Shown here piece after piece: positions 8,088 through 17,000 of a DNA stretch of 37,531 bases. The stretch is from NCBI GenBank assembly GCA_017935575.1, contig JAGBHI010000002.1, positions 1-37,531 on the forward strand, written 5' to 3'. Every line of letters begins with the position of its first letter. The stretch's first letter is position 1. Below the pieces are notes generated by a model. It was not told the DNA's origin, did no database searches, and worked only from the letters and a program-made list of their open reading frames with translations. The DNA is from Bacteroidales bacterium (lineage in GTDB: Bacteria; Bacteroidota; Bacteroidia; Bacteroidales; G3-4614). The position numbers were made by a program, and so were the translations under genes.

Positions 8088-8854
8088 TGATGAGAAGATA
8101 TATTTTACTGATAATCTTAATATCTCTCTTTACAGCGGTAAAAGCGCAAGAGACGGTATCGGACGAGATTGAGTTCTCTGCCGACCGTCCCGGTATGGCA
8201 ACCGGAACAACTCTTATGCAACACAAAAAGGTGATGTTTGAGAGTGGATTTGAGTTTAATTATTCAGAAGGCTGGAACTCACATTTGCTACCAACTGCAT
8301 TAATACGCTGGGGAGTACTTCCCAAAATGGAGTTGCGTCTGCAGTACGATGGTTCGCTTGACAGAGAGGAGAGTTGGCGTTACAATGCGGGACCTCTTAC
8401 AATTGGAACAAAAGTTGCCATATTTGATGCAAGTCAAAGCAAATGGGCTCCCAATATAGCCTTTATGGCAAACTTTGCCATACCTGTTCGTAAAGATGCA
8501 GGCGAGTTGTTACCAATGTTCCATTTGCTGTTTGATAAAGATGTATGCGATTGGCTAAATGTAGCTTTTGATGCAGGAGTGGAGTGGGATACATTTTTTG
8601 ATAATCCACCAGCAACATTCTTGGCTCTATGTTTGGGCTTTTCAATAACCGACGATTTAGGAGCTTTTGTTGAGAGTTATAACTATATAATTCCAACACA
8701 AGTTAATGGAGCGGAGGGAGATTGTAACATTGATTTTGGTTTTAACTATATGGTATCGCCACGTGTACAACTCGATGTTTACTCATCAGTAAATTGTCAA
8801 AATCCGGCACAAAGCTCAAACATAGGAGTTGGAGTAGCCTGGTTAATAAATTAA
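8087..8854 (+). CDS. Outer-membrane beta-barrel protein (MetA-pathway transporter-like)
   Basis: 255 residues with a clear signal peptide (RRYILLIILISLFTAVKAQ, cleavage after about residue 20). The mature part starts with SADRPGMATGT, resembling the ITDRPD motif of the Phenol_MetA_deg (PF13557) outer-membrane family. Alternating hydrophobic/polar strands ending in aromatic residues run to the C-terminal GVGVAWLIN, as expected of a beta-barrel. Start ATG overlaps the CoA-transferase stop; a second ATG follows at once. The substrate is unknown. Coupling to the CoA-transferase suggests, but does not show, a link to organic-acid passage. Confidence 0.65.
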   Translation: MMRRYILLIILISLFTAVKAQETVSDEIEFSADRPGMATGTTLMQHKKVMFESGFEFNYSEGWNSHLLPTALIRWGVLPKMELRLQYDGSLDREESWRYNAGPLTIGTKVAIFDASQSKWAPNIAFMANFAIPVRKDAGELLPMFHLLFDKDVCDWLNVAFDAGVEWDTFFDNPPATFLALCLGFSITDDLGAFVESYNYIIPTQVNGAEGDCNIDFGFNYMVSPRVQLDVYSSVNCQNPAQSSNIGVGVAWLIN

Positions 8855-8896
8855 GATAGCGACAGAAAAGGTTTGTTATAACCGATAAACTAAAAA

Positions 8897-8934
8897 AGGA
8901 AGTGCAATAAAATCTGAAATTTCACCCACTTCCT
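8897..8934 (+). promoter_or_regulatory. Stem-loop in the cysE leader
   Basis: AGGAAGTG (8897-8904) pairs perfectly with CACTTCCT (8927-8934) around a 22-base loop, ending 19 bases before the cysE ATG. With no T-run it looks more like a leader or translational control element than a terminator; an intrinsic terminator of the upstream pair cannot be excluded. Confidence 0.45.
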
Positions 8935-8953
8935 AACTATAACAGAATAGAAG

Positions 8954-9865
8954 ATGCGAAAAGAACAACATGCACAATCAATAAGAGAGACTGTACAGAA
9001 ACTTTCAAACGACGACTCTTTGAAAATTTTATGCAATTCGCAACAAGAGGGGGCTCCAATGCCCTCGGCTAAGGAGTTGCATGAGATTATAGAGCTTTGT
9101 CGTTCAATTATATTTCCCGGATATTTTGGACACTCGCGTGTTGATAGCGACACGTTGCCATACCACTTGGGTGTAAACTCGGAGAGGTTGTTTAAACTTC
9201 TTACCGAGCAAATTCTTGCAGGGTTATGCAGCGAATGTGGGTGCAAAGAGGGTATAAATATTGGAGAGTGCAGAGATAAGGCAAAGGATATTTCGTCGGA
9301 GTTTGTGGCTTCGTTACCCGAGTTGCGCAGAGTATTGGCCACCGATGTTATTGCCGCTTATAACGGAGACCCTGCTGCCGAAAGTTACTCGGAGGTTATA
9401 TTCTGTTATCCTGCCATAAGGGCAATTAGCAACTATCGCATTGCTCACCGTCTTATGGAGTTGGGTGTGCCCCTTATCCCCAGAATTATATCTGAAATGG
9501 CTCACTCCGAAACAGGAATTGATATTCACCCTGCTGCTACAATAGGCGAGTATTTCACCATTGACCACGGTACAGGTGTTGTTATTGGAGCTACTGCAAT
9601 ATTGGGTAATAATGTAAAACTATATCAAGGAGTAACGCTTGGAGCAAAGAGTTTCCCATTAGATGAGAACGGCAATCCAATAAAAGGCATTGCACGTCAC
9701 CCTATTATTGGCGATAACGTTATTATATATTCAAATGCTACTATTTTGGGCCGAATTACCATAGGCGAAGGTGCTGTAATTGGAGGTAATATATGGATAA
9801 CAGAAGATGTTGCCTCGGGCGAAGTAGTTACACAGTCAAAAGCAAAACAAAGAAAAGATAAATAG
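8954..9865 (+). CDS. cysE: Serine O-acetyltransferase
   Basis: Acetylates L-serine with acetyl-CoA to O-acetylserine, the first step of cysteine synthesis. An N-terminal helical domain (about residues 1-180) precedes a left-handed beta-helix made of hexapeptide repeats. Asp190 (in DIHP) and His205 (in IDHGTG) are 15 residues apart, the same spacing as the catalytic Asp143/His158 of E. coli CysE. The C-terminal tail is short and basic (SKAKQRKDK) and lacks an obvious terminal Ile, which in many CysE proteins docks into cysteine synthase; complex formation may differ here (inference). At 303 residues it has the longer N-terminus seen in Bacteroidetes. It is four bases ahead of the THUMP methyltransferase gene and probably in one operon with it and DPP IV. 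Confidence 0.93.
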   Translation: MRKEQHAQSIRETVQKLSNDDSLKILCNSQQEGAPMPSAKELHEIIELCRSIIFPGYFGHSRVDSDTLPYHLGVNSERLFKLLTEQILAGLCSECGCKEGINIGECRDKAKDISSEFVASLPELRRVLATDVIAAYNGDPAAESYSEVIFCYPAIRAISNYRIAHRLMELGVPLIPRIISEMAHSETGIDIHPAATIGEYFTIDHGTGVVIGATAILGNNVKLYQGVTLGAKSFPLDENGNPIKGIARHPIIGDNVIIYSNATILGRITIGEGAVIGGNIWITEDVASGEVVTQSKAKQRKDK

Positions 9866-9869
9866 AGGA

Positions 9870-11384
9870 ATGAGTAAAAAGTTTGAACTTATAGCTAAAA
9901 CTTTTCAAGGTATTGAAGAGGAGTTGGCTACCGAGATAGAGGCTCTTGGTGGTGAAGATATAGAGATAGGACGTCGTATGGTGTCGTTTAAGGGCGACAA
10001 GGAGCTGATGTATAAAGCAAACTTCTTTTGTCGTACGGCTTTGCGTATTTTAAAGCCTGTATATTCTTTTAAGGCAACAGATACCGATGAGTTATATGCC
10101 AAAATAAAGGAGTTTGATTGGCAAACAATTATTACACCAAAGGGAACTTTCTCAATTGACTCGGTGGTAAATTCGGACGATTTCCGTAATTCACGTTTTG
10201 TTACATACCGTGTTAAAGATGCAATTGTTGATTATTTCACTGAACTTGGTGGTGAACGCCCTTCGGTGCGATTAACAAATCCAGATATATACCTTAATGT
10301 GCATATCTCGCATAATGAGTGTACTATATCTCTTGACTCTTCGGGTGAGAGCCTTCATAAACGTGGGTATCGTGTTGCACAAACTGAAGCTCCTATTAAC
10401 GAGGTGCTTGCTGCCGCTATGTTATTAAAGGCAGGTTGGGACGGTTCAAAAGATTTTGTTGATCCCATGTGTGGTTCGGGAACTCTGCTTATTGAGGCTG
10501 CTCTTATAGCAACAAATACGGCACCGGGTTTGTATCGTAAAGGATATGCATTTGAGAAATGGAACGATTTTGATGCTGACCTTTTACAAGAGATTTATAA
10601 CGACGACTCGCGTGAACGTGAGTTTACACATAAAATTTATGGTGCCGATATCTCTCCGCAAGTTATAGAGATTGCCCGTCAAAATATAAAGGGAGCAGGC
10701 ATGGAGCGTTACATATCGCTCGAAGCTAAATCAATTCAACGTTGGGAGGAGGCTCCTCAAAATTGTTTGGTGGTAACAAATCCCCCATACGGAGAGCGTC
10801 TTAACCCACGCGATTTAGAGGAGATATATTCGTCGTTGGGTACAAAATTAAAACATATATTTACAGGTTGCGATGCATGGGTAATCAGTTCATCAATGGA
10901 GGGCTTTGACAAGATTGGTCTTAAACCTTCACAAAAAATAGCCTTGATGAACGGTTCGTTGGAGTGCGAGTTCCGCGAATACCAAATTTTCGGAGGCACA
11001 TACAGTCAGCACAAAAAGGCTGTTGCCGAGGGTAAAACAGCAACTCCACAACGTAAGGAGAAGAGCAAATTTGCAAAACGTGATGAGTTTAAGAGAGAGG
11101 GTGGCAAAAAAGAGAAAACTTTTGCCAAATCAAACGATAAGAAGAGATACTCTTTTGATGACCGTAAAGCCCCTAAAGAGTTTAAACCTAAGAGAGAAGC
11201 AAAACGCCCCGATTTTAAACCTCAGACTGAAAAAACTACACCAAAATTTCCTTATGAGAAGAGAGAGTTACATGGTGATGAGTTTGTCTCAAAATTTGTA
11301 ACATTCCGTCAGCCTTCAATGCTTGAGGGAGCCTCATCGGGAGATGCAAAACAATTTAGAAAACGTAAAAAAAAGGAGGAGTAA
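9870..11384 (+). CDS. THUMP-domain class I RNA methyltransferase with basic tail
   Basis: RNA N2-guanine methyltransferase of the RlmL/YpsC group. An N-terminal ferredoxin-like plus THUMP region (about residues 1-160) binds RNA. A Rossmann SAM domain follows, with DPMCGSGTLLIEAAL and the catalytic NPPYGERL motif typical of exocyclic amino methylation. The likely target is 23S rRNA, as for RlmL, but it has only one methyltransferase domain, so it is not the E. coli RlmKL fusion. After about residue 385 there is a 120-residue Lys/Arg-rich, low-complexity tail (KREGGKKEKTF, KPKREAKRP, ending RKRKKKEE), likely disordered and RNA-binding. GAGG precedes ATG 9870. The stop overlaps the DPP IV start by one base (TAATG). 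Confidence 0.88.
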   Translation: MSKKFELIAKTFQGIEEELATEIEALGGEDIEIGRRMVSFKGDKELMYKANFFCRTALRILKPVYSFKATDTDELYAKIKEFDWQTIITPKGTFSIDSVVNSDDFRNSRFVTYRVKDAIVDYFTELGGERPSVRLTNPDIYLNVHISHNECTISLDSSGESLHKRGYRVAQTEAPINEVLAAAMLLKAGWDGSKDFVDPMCGSGTLLIEAALIATNTAPGLYRKGYAFEKWNDFDADLLQEIYNDDSREREFTHKIYGADISPQVIEIARQNIKGAGMERYISLEAKSIQRWEEAPQNCLVVTNPPYGERLNPRDLEEIYSSLGTKLKHIFTGCDAWVISSSMEGFDKIGLKPSQKIALMNGSLECEFREYQIFGGTYSQHKKAVAEGKTATPQRKEKSKFAKRDEFKREGGKKEKTFAKSNDKKRYSFDDRKAPKEFKPKREAKRPDFKPQTEKTTPKFPYEKRELHGDEFVSKFVTFRQPSMLEGASSGDAKQFRKRKKKEE

Positions 11385-13552
11385 TGCTAAATAATTTGAG
11401 AGTACTATCTGTTCTATTAACACTGTTTTTATCAATATTTTCAGTAATGGCACAAAACAGCAAAGAGTTGACACTGCAACACCTTATGCCCGGTGGTAAA
11501 AATTATTCGTCAATAATGCCCGAAAATATGAGACAATTGCAATTTGCAGGCGACAACTATATTTATGTAAAGGCAGGAAAAGTTATTGTTGGTACATTAC
11601 CCGATGCGAAAGAGCAGAAACTTATAACTAAGGAGGAGATTGATTTAATACTCTCAAATATTGGTAAAGATACCCTTAAAGCAATACCTCAGATTGTTGC
11701 TTCAGAGGAGAACGGCTCAATAATGTTGCGTTTTAAGCATAAGAACAGAGCATACAAAATTGATTGTAACACAAAAAAATTGGTATCGGAATATAACTTC
11801 AACAGAGGAGATAAACATGCCGAGTACTCGGCTGAGGCTGATGCTTATGTGTCAACAACCTATGATACTTTGCATTTGCATCTGCCAAACGGCAAAAGAG
11901 TTGTTATGACCTCTGATACGGCAAAAGATGTATCGCTCGGCTCAAACTATGTGCATCGTAATGAATTTGGTATAGAGAAGGGAATATTTTGGTCGCCCGG
12001 CGGTAAATCGGTAGCATTCTATCGTATGGACGAGAGTGCAGTAAAGGATTATCCACTTGTTGATGTGAGTGCGCGCCAAGCAGAGCTAAAGAGCATAAAA
12101 TATCCTATGGCAGGTATGAAGAGCCATACCGTAAAAGTGGGAGTATATAACCTTAAAAGAGGGAATACGGTTTATCTTAAAAGTGGCAAAACCGACGAAA
12201 GGTATTTTACAAATATAAGTTGGTCGCCCGAAGGTGATAAAATATATATTTTAGAGGTAAATCGCAAGCAAGATACCTGTAACCTTGTTTGCTATAATGC
12301 AAGAAGTGGCTCAAAAGAGGCGGTGCTCTTTACCGAAACAAGTGATAAATATACCGAGCCCGAGCACCCACTTATATTTATATCGGAGAATGAGTTTATA
12401 TATATATCGCGCCGAGATGGTTATCGCCATGCCTATATCTATAATACCAAAGGAGAGTTACAACGACAACTCACTTCGGGCGAATGGGAGATTTTAGATG
12501 CAAAAATATCTGCTGATAAAAGATTTTTATATATAACCTCTACTGAGGCTTCACCCATGGAGCGTAATCTTTATAAGGTTAATATAAAAAATGGAGAACG
12601 CGTGCGAATAACTCCTGAAGCAGGAGTTCATAATACTCAAATATCTCCGTCGTTTAACTACTACATTGATAACTTCAGTAACAATAATACTCCGCGAATT
12701 ATTAAAGCTGGTTCTCTTAAAACTCCCGGTAAAGATGTTGAGTTGTTGAGGGCAAAAAATCCGTTCAACAAATTTGATATGCCTGTGGTAATTGAGAACG
12801 GAACAATTATTGCCGCCGACGGAGTTACTACACTATATTACCGTATGACACGCCCGGCAGAGGTTGATTCAACAAAAAACCTACCGGCTATAATATATGT
12901 ATATGGTGGTCCTCATGCACAACAGGTAACCAACACCTTTATGTGGAACTATAGAGGTTGGGACATATATATGGCACAAAGAGGTTATGTTGTATTTACC
13001 CTTGATAATAGAGGGTCGGCAAACAGAGGATTGGAATTTGAAAGCGCGACGCATCGCAATCTCGGAAAGGTTGAGCTTGCCGACCAATTGCAGGGTGTAG
13101 AGTTCTTGAAATCGTTACCCTATGTTGATGCAACACGTCTTGGAGTTCATGGTTGGAGCTTTGGCGGATTTATGACATTGAATATGACTTTGAACAATCC
13201 CGATATGTTTAAAGCTGCAGTAGCAGGAGGAGCAGTTACCGATTGGAAATATTATGAGATTATGTATGGTGAGCGATATATGGGAACACCGCAGGATAAC
13301 CCCGAAGGTTATAAAAACTCAGACATGAATTCGCTTGCAGGTAATCTTAAAGGACGTCTATTGCTTATACATTGCGATACAGACCCCGTTGTGGTGTGGC
13401 AACATACTCTCCGCTTTTTGGATAGCAGTATAAACAGCGGTACTTATCCCGACTATTTTGTATATCCCGGACACGGACATAATGTAATAGGTCCCAACCG
13501 AGTACATCTATACGAGAAGATAACTCGCTATTTTGATGACTTTTTGAAGTAA
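11384..13552 (+). CDS. dpp4: Dipeptidyl peptidase IV, secreted S9B serine protease
   Basis: Releases X-Pro (and X-Ala) dipeptides from peptide N-termini; in oral and gut Bacteroidales this feeds peptide metabolism in the periplasm or at the surface. A signal peptide (about residues 1-23, ending SVMAQ) precedes the DPPIV_N beta-propeller (about 90-440) and the alpha/beta-hydrolase peptidase domain (about 500-722). The triad is visible as Ser592 in GWSFGG, Asp667 in LIHCDTDP and His699 in GHGHN, each exactly one residue before Ser593, Asp668 and His700 of P. gingivalis DPP IV. Length 722 matches that enzyme. It has no T9SS C-terminal domain, so the Sec route to the periplasm is expected. Translationally coupled to the upstream methyltransferase; followed by a strong hairpin at 13575-13610. 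Confidence 0.94.
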   Translation: MLNNLRVLSVLLTLFLSIFSVMAQNSKELTLQHLMPGGKNYSSIMPENMRQLQFAGDNYIYVKAGKVIVGTLPDAKEQKLITKEEIDLILSNIGKDTLKAIPQIVASEENGSIMLRFKHKNRAYKIDCNTKKLVSEYNFNRGDKHAEYSAEADAYVSTTYDTLHLHLPNGKRVVMTSDTAKDVSLGSNYVHRNEFGIEKGIFWSPGGKSVAFYRMDESAVKDYPLVDVSARQAELKSIKYPMAGMKSHTVKVGVYNLKRGNTVYLKSGKTDERYFTNISWSPEGDKIYILEVNRKQDTCNLVCYNARSGSKEAVLFTETSDKYTEPEHPLIFISENEFIYISRRDGYRHAYIYNTKGELQRQLTSGEWEILDAKISADKRFLYITSTEASPMERNLYKVNIKNGERVRITPEAGVHNTQISPSFNYYIDNFSNNNTPRIIKAGSLKTPGKDVELLRAKNPFNKFDMPVVIENGTIIAADGVTTLYYRMTRPAEVDSTKNLPAIIYVYGGPHAQQVTNTFMWNYRGWDIYMAQRGYVVFTLDNRGSANRGLEFESATHRNLGKVELADQLQGVEFLKSLPYVDATRLGVHGWSFGGFMTLNMTLNNPDMFKAAVAGGAVTDWKYYEIMYGERYMGTPQDNPEGYKNSDMNSLAGNLKGRLLLIHCDTDPVVVWQHTLRFLDSSINSGTYPDYFVYPGHGHNVIGPNRVHLYEKITRYFDDFLK

Positions 13553-13574
13553 TTATTAGTGTAAATCATATATA

Positions 13575-13610
13575 ATTAGCTCAGTTAGCCCATCGGCTGA
13601 TTGAGCTAAT
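13575..13610 (+). terminator. Terminator hairpin after DPP IV
   Basis: ATTAGCTCAGTTAGCC (13575-13590) pairs with GGCTGATTGAGCTAAT (13595-13610) over 16 positions including two G-U pairs, with a CATC loop, followed by GTTTTATAG. It lies 22 bases after the DPP IV stop and probably closes the cysE to DPP IV operon. Confidence 0.7.
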
Positions 13611-13791
13611 GTTTTATAGAAATAGCAATTTCTGATAGTTATAAACACTAATATCTTATAACCAAAATAGTTATATTGTTTTATTACCAAATTTAAAGGA
13701 ATGGCATGAAGAAAAAAGATAAAAACTAAAATAAAAATGCGTAAACATAAAAAAATGTCTCATATTAATAATATCATTTAAAAAGTTTTTA

Positions 13792-13799
13792 TATCTTTG
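13792..13799 (+). promoter_or_regulatory. -7 box TATCTTTG of the lipoprotein/leader RNA promoter
   Basis: Exact TAnnTTTG match 259 bases upstream of the lipoprotein ATG 14058. Transcription is expected to begin near 13803-13806. The -33 region is T/A-rich without a perfect TTTG. The rest of 13611-13791 is AT-rich with no feature recognised. Confidence 0.65.
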
Positions 13800-13803
13800 T
13801 CGC

Positions 13804-13997
13804 GTGTTGACTAAACTCAACGCACTATATATAATGGCATTTAGGCTGTTGTTCTGTTAAGAAAAACGACCAATTTTTATACAGACGAACAATAAGCACA
13901 ACAAATGCCCACTCCGTTTGGCGTGGGTGTGCTTATGTCTGTAAGGGTGCTTGGTCGTACCTTCTTAACAATGAGCACCTCCCACGTTTCCTTTTTT
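13804..13997 (+). ncRNA. Highly structured leader RNA or free-standing RNA (unnamed)
   Basis: A 5' hairpin at the expected transcript start pairs 13804-13810 with 13817-13823. A nested five-helix element follows: TGTTAAGAA 13855-13863 with TTCTTAACA 13962-13970; ACGACCAA 13866-13873 with TTGGTCGT 13951-13958; ACAGAC 13881-13886 with GTCTGT 13937-13942; ATAAGCAC 13892-13899 with GTGCTTAT 13929-13936; CCCAC 13908-13912 with GTGGG 13923-13927. Every helix pairs perfectly by Watson-Crick rules. A competing fold pairs GTGGG-T-GTGC (13923-13932) with GCAC-CT-CCCAC (13975-13985) just before TTTTTT (13992-13997). It could therefore be an attenuator-type leader of the lipoprotein gene or a roughly 190-base independent RNA. 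I do not recognise it as a named class. Confidence 0.6.
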
Positions 13998-14057
13998 ATA
14001 AAGTTTGCGGTTGCCATCATAAACAGGCAATATACTAACTTTATAAAAACAGATCTT

Positions 14058-17000
14058 ATGAAAACTAAAATCTTATCTTTGATGCTCGCTATGGTATCAG
14101 TATTAGTCCTCTCTTCGTGTTCAGAGGATATTGATCGTCCCGGCGCAGGAAAATTGAAGCAATCAAGTGTGACTATTAATGTAGGTGAATCAGCTCAATT
14201 GGGATTTACCGGTGAAGAAAGTGCATGGGAAATAGGAAATCCAAAAATCGCAAGTGTAACTTCAGATGGCGTAGTTACAGGATTACATGTAGGAAAGACA
14301 AATCTAAGAGTAAACTGGTCATATTGTGACATTACAGTAAAATCTTTGAATAATCTATATTTAGATCCTTGTGTGTCTGACTTTAATTTAAAAAGTGAGT
14401 CTATAAAGAATGCAATGGAGTATAAACAAGATTTGAATAAAACATATAACCTTTCATATAGTGCAGTTGCGGTAAATAATACCCTTATTGTTGATGGAAT
14501 AGTAACAGTTAAAGATGAAAGTGACAAAGAGACTCCTTATAGATTATTGTTTTATCCTGAATTATCTCCTGAGAACCTTGCAGATGTAAAAGATCCTTTG
14601 CAAAAAGCAGTATCACGATATGTTTATATGTTTGGTGATAATGGAAATTTGACAGGAGTCGGTGTTGTAATGGATCCTAAAAATCAAGAATTCTTGACAA
14701 AATATTTGTCAGACAGATATTGCTCAACCTCTACCGAGAATGAATATATAAGTATTGATGACAATGTATTAGTTAAAACTGATTTTGTAGATGATAAAAT
14801 TACTGATGGAAACAATAATACAAAAGTATATGTTGAAGATGCATATTTGGTAGCAATGTATGTTCCCAACAATCAATTAAAAGCAGACGAAGATATTTTT
14901 GCTGAGATAAAAGCCGGTATTGAGAATAGTATAGGTATCAATATGGATAATAAAGATTTTATCAAACGCAAAGAATTTGACGTTATGCTTACTGCAAAAG
15001 AAGGTGGTGTAGCAGAGGTGAAAAATATAAAAGGAGAGAGTAGTGCCGAGCTTAATGGAAAAATGATAGAATATGGTAAACTTTATTTATCAGCAATTGC
15101 AAACCCTGAATATCAATTTGGAGGTTGGGGCGAAAATAAAGATAATGGAGAAATATCTATCGTATCATATAAAGCTATTGATACTTTAACCGTAACAGAT
15201 AAAATTGATTATATAGCATGTTTCGGTAAACCATTTGAGGTAAAAGTTACAGTAGCAGACGAAAATCAAGGTTCTGCAAAAGTATCTTCTCCAACCGAAA
15301 AGGATAAAACTTCTTTGAATGTAACAGAATATGAGAAACTTACATTTGAAGCAATACCAGCAGAAGGTTTCCAATTTAAAGAGTGGCAAGACGCAGCAGG
15401 AAACGTAGTAAACAAACCTGCAAAATTTGAGGAAACTTTTAAAGAGGCGGTTGAATATAAAGCAATCTTTGAAGAGGCAATCTATAGCGTTATAGTTAAA
15501 GTAGAGGGCGAAGGAGAAATAAGTGGCGTAATAAAAGAAGAGGAAAAAGAAGATATAGAGATAAAAAAAGATGAGAATGAAAAAGGAGCTCTTAAAGATA
15601 ATGTCCAATATGGTAAAACAATAGTTATTACAGCTAAAGAAAAAGCGGATTCAGAGTTTGTCTTTACCGGTTGGGCTTCAAAAGAGACAGTAATCTCTAC
15701 AGCAAAAGAATTTACTATAACGTTGACTCAAGATACAGTAATTAATGCACAATTCAAGAAAATTGAATATAATATTACAACAAAAGCAGGAAAGGGCGGA
15801 ACAGTATCAAAAGGTAATAAAGCAGCAATTAATAGTGAATTTGAGATAATTGCAACTCCTAATGAAGGATATATATTTGACAAATGGGTATCAAAATATA
15901 CAGTAATCCAAAATAAAAAAGAAGTTATAAAAGAGGTAATAATCTCTCAAAATGCAGAAGATATATATATGTATGAACCTGATACATTGAAGTTCAATGT
16001 GTCGCAAGATTCAACTATTACAGCGCTATTTAAACCATTACCTTGCGATGTCTCATTCTCTGTAATAGGAGACGGAAGAGTTACAGGAGCTTCAAAACTT
16101 GTAAATGGTAAAGATGTTCAGTATTTACATATTGATGGAAGAATGAACCAATTGTATTATGGTGATTCCATAAAAGTATTTGTATCAAAAGAAAATACAG
16201 ATTTCAAAAATTGGAGATTATCAAAATATAGAGAGTGGGAACAAACTTTTGAAGATGAAACCAAAGCTCCGGAAGATAAAAAAGTAATTGTTTCAGGAGC
16301 AGAAGTTTCAACCCAAAACGTCTATATAGCTGTATTAACTCCCGAAGAATTTAAATATGACTATTGGTTTACTGATAACGTAACAGGCAAACGAGTAAAA
16401 CAAGTTGTTAGAAAAACTGCAACATCGTACTATAACGCAGTTATAGAAAAAGAGTTATTGTCAGCTAAAATAACTGCAAATAATGGAGGAAAAATTGTAG
16501 GACGTGGTTATTCAAGTGTTAAACCCGGAGAGAAATTAACAATTACATCTCAACCCAACACAGGTTATGAATTTGATTACTGGACAATAAACGGCAAAAA
16601 GTTAGAGGGAGAGACTGAAGAGACTATTATATATGAAAGTGAAAATGGAGAGGAAACCGAAAATCTTAACGAAGCAAAAATAGATGAAAAGACAAAAAAA
16701 CCAATAGTAAAAACAAAAATAACAACTATTACCACTGAAGCCGGAGATGTAATTACAATAACATCACAAGGATCAACGCTTACTACAAGAGATATTTATG
16801 CTAATGTAGCAGTTGAAGCATTCTTTAAGTTGAAAAAAATTGAGGTAAAGGTAACCGCTCCTAAAGAAGAGGGAGAGACTGAAGAAGAAGGAGAGACTGA
16901 AGAAAAAGGATATGTTTCTGTTATAAGCGGAGCTACAAAAATAGATAATAATACATATTTGATTGATTATAATTCTCAGATAACAATTCAAGCTACACCT

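Noticed and set aside
11384-13552. DPP IV as T9SS cargo
   Set aside because: The protein ends at the peptidase domain (about residue 722) with no C-terminal sorting domain.
13855-13970. Phase-variable invertible promoter (inverton)
   Set aside because: The inverted arms are short, nested and lie downstream of the promoter, with no exact -7 box between them and no recombinase nearby; the nested pairing fits RNA structure better.
13804-13997. 6S RNA
   Set aside because: Length and extended hairpin are reminiscent, but the 5' and 3' ends pair poorly (only about 4 bp), and I see no central-bubble pattern that I could defend.
13905-14057. N-terminal extension of the large lipoprotein to ATG 13905
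   Set aside because: The extension would be encoded by the structured leader and buries the lipoprotein signal; ATG 14058 gives a standard signal peptide with lipobox.
15186-15608. Long minus-strand frames under the InlB-repeat lipoprotein (also 16773-17123)
   Set aside because: They are shadows of repetitive AT-rich coding sequence, with Phe/Tyr/Cys-rich translations and no domain or start context.
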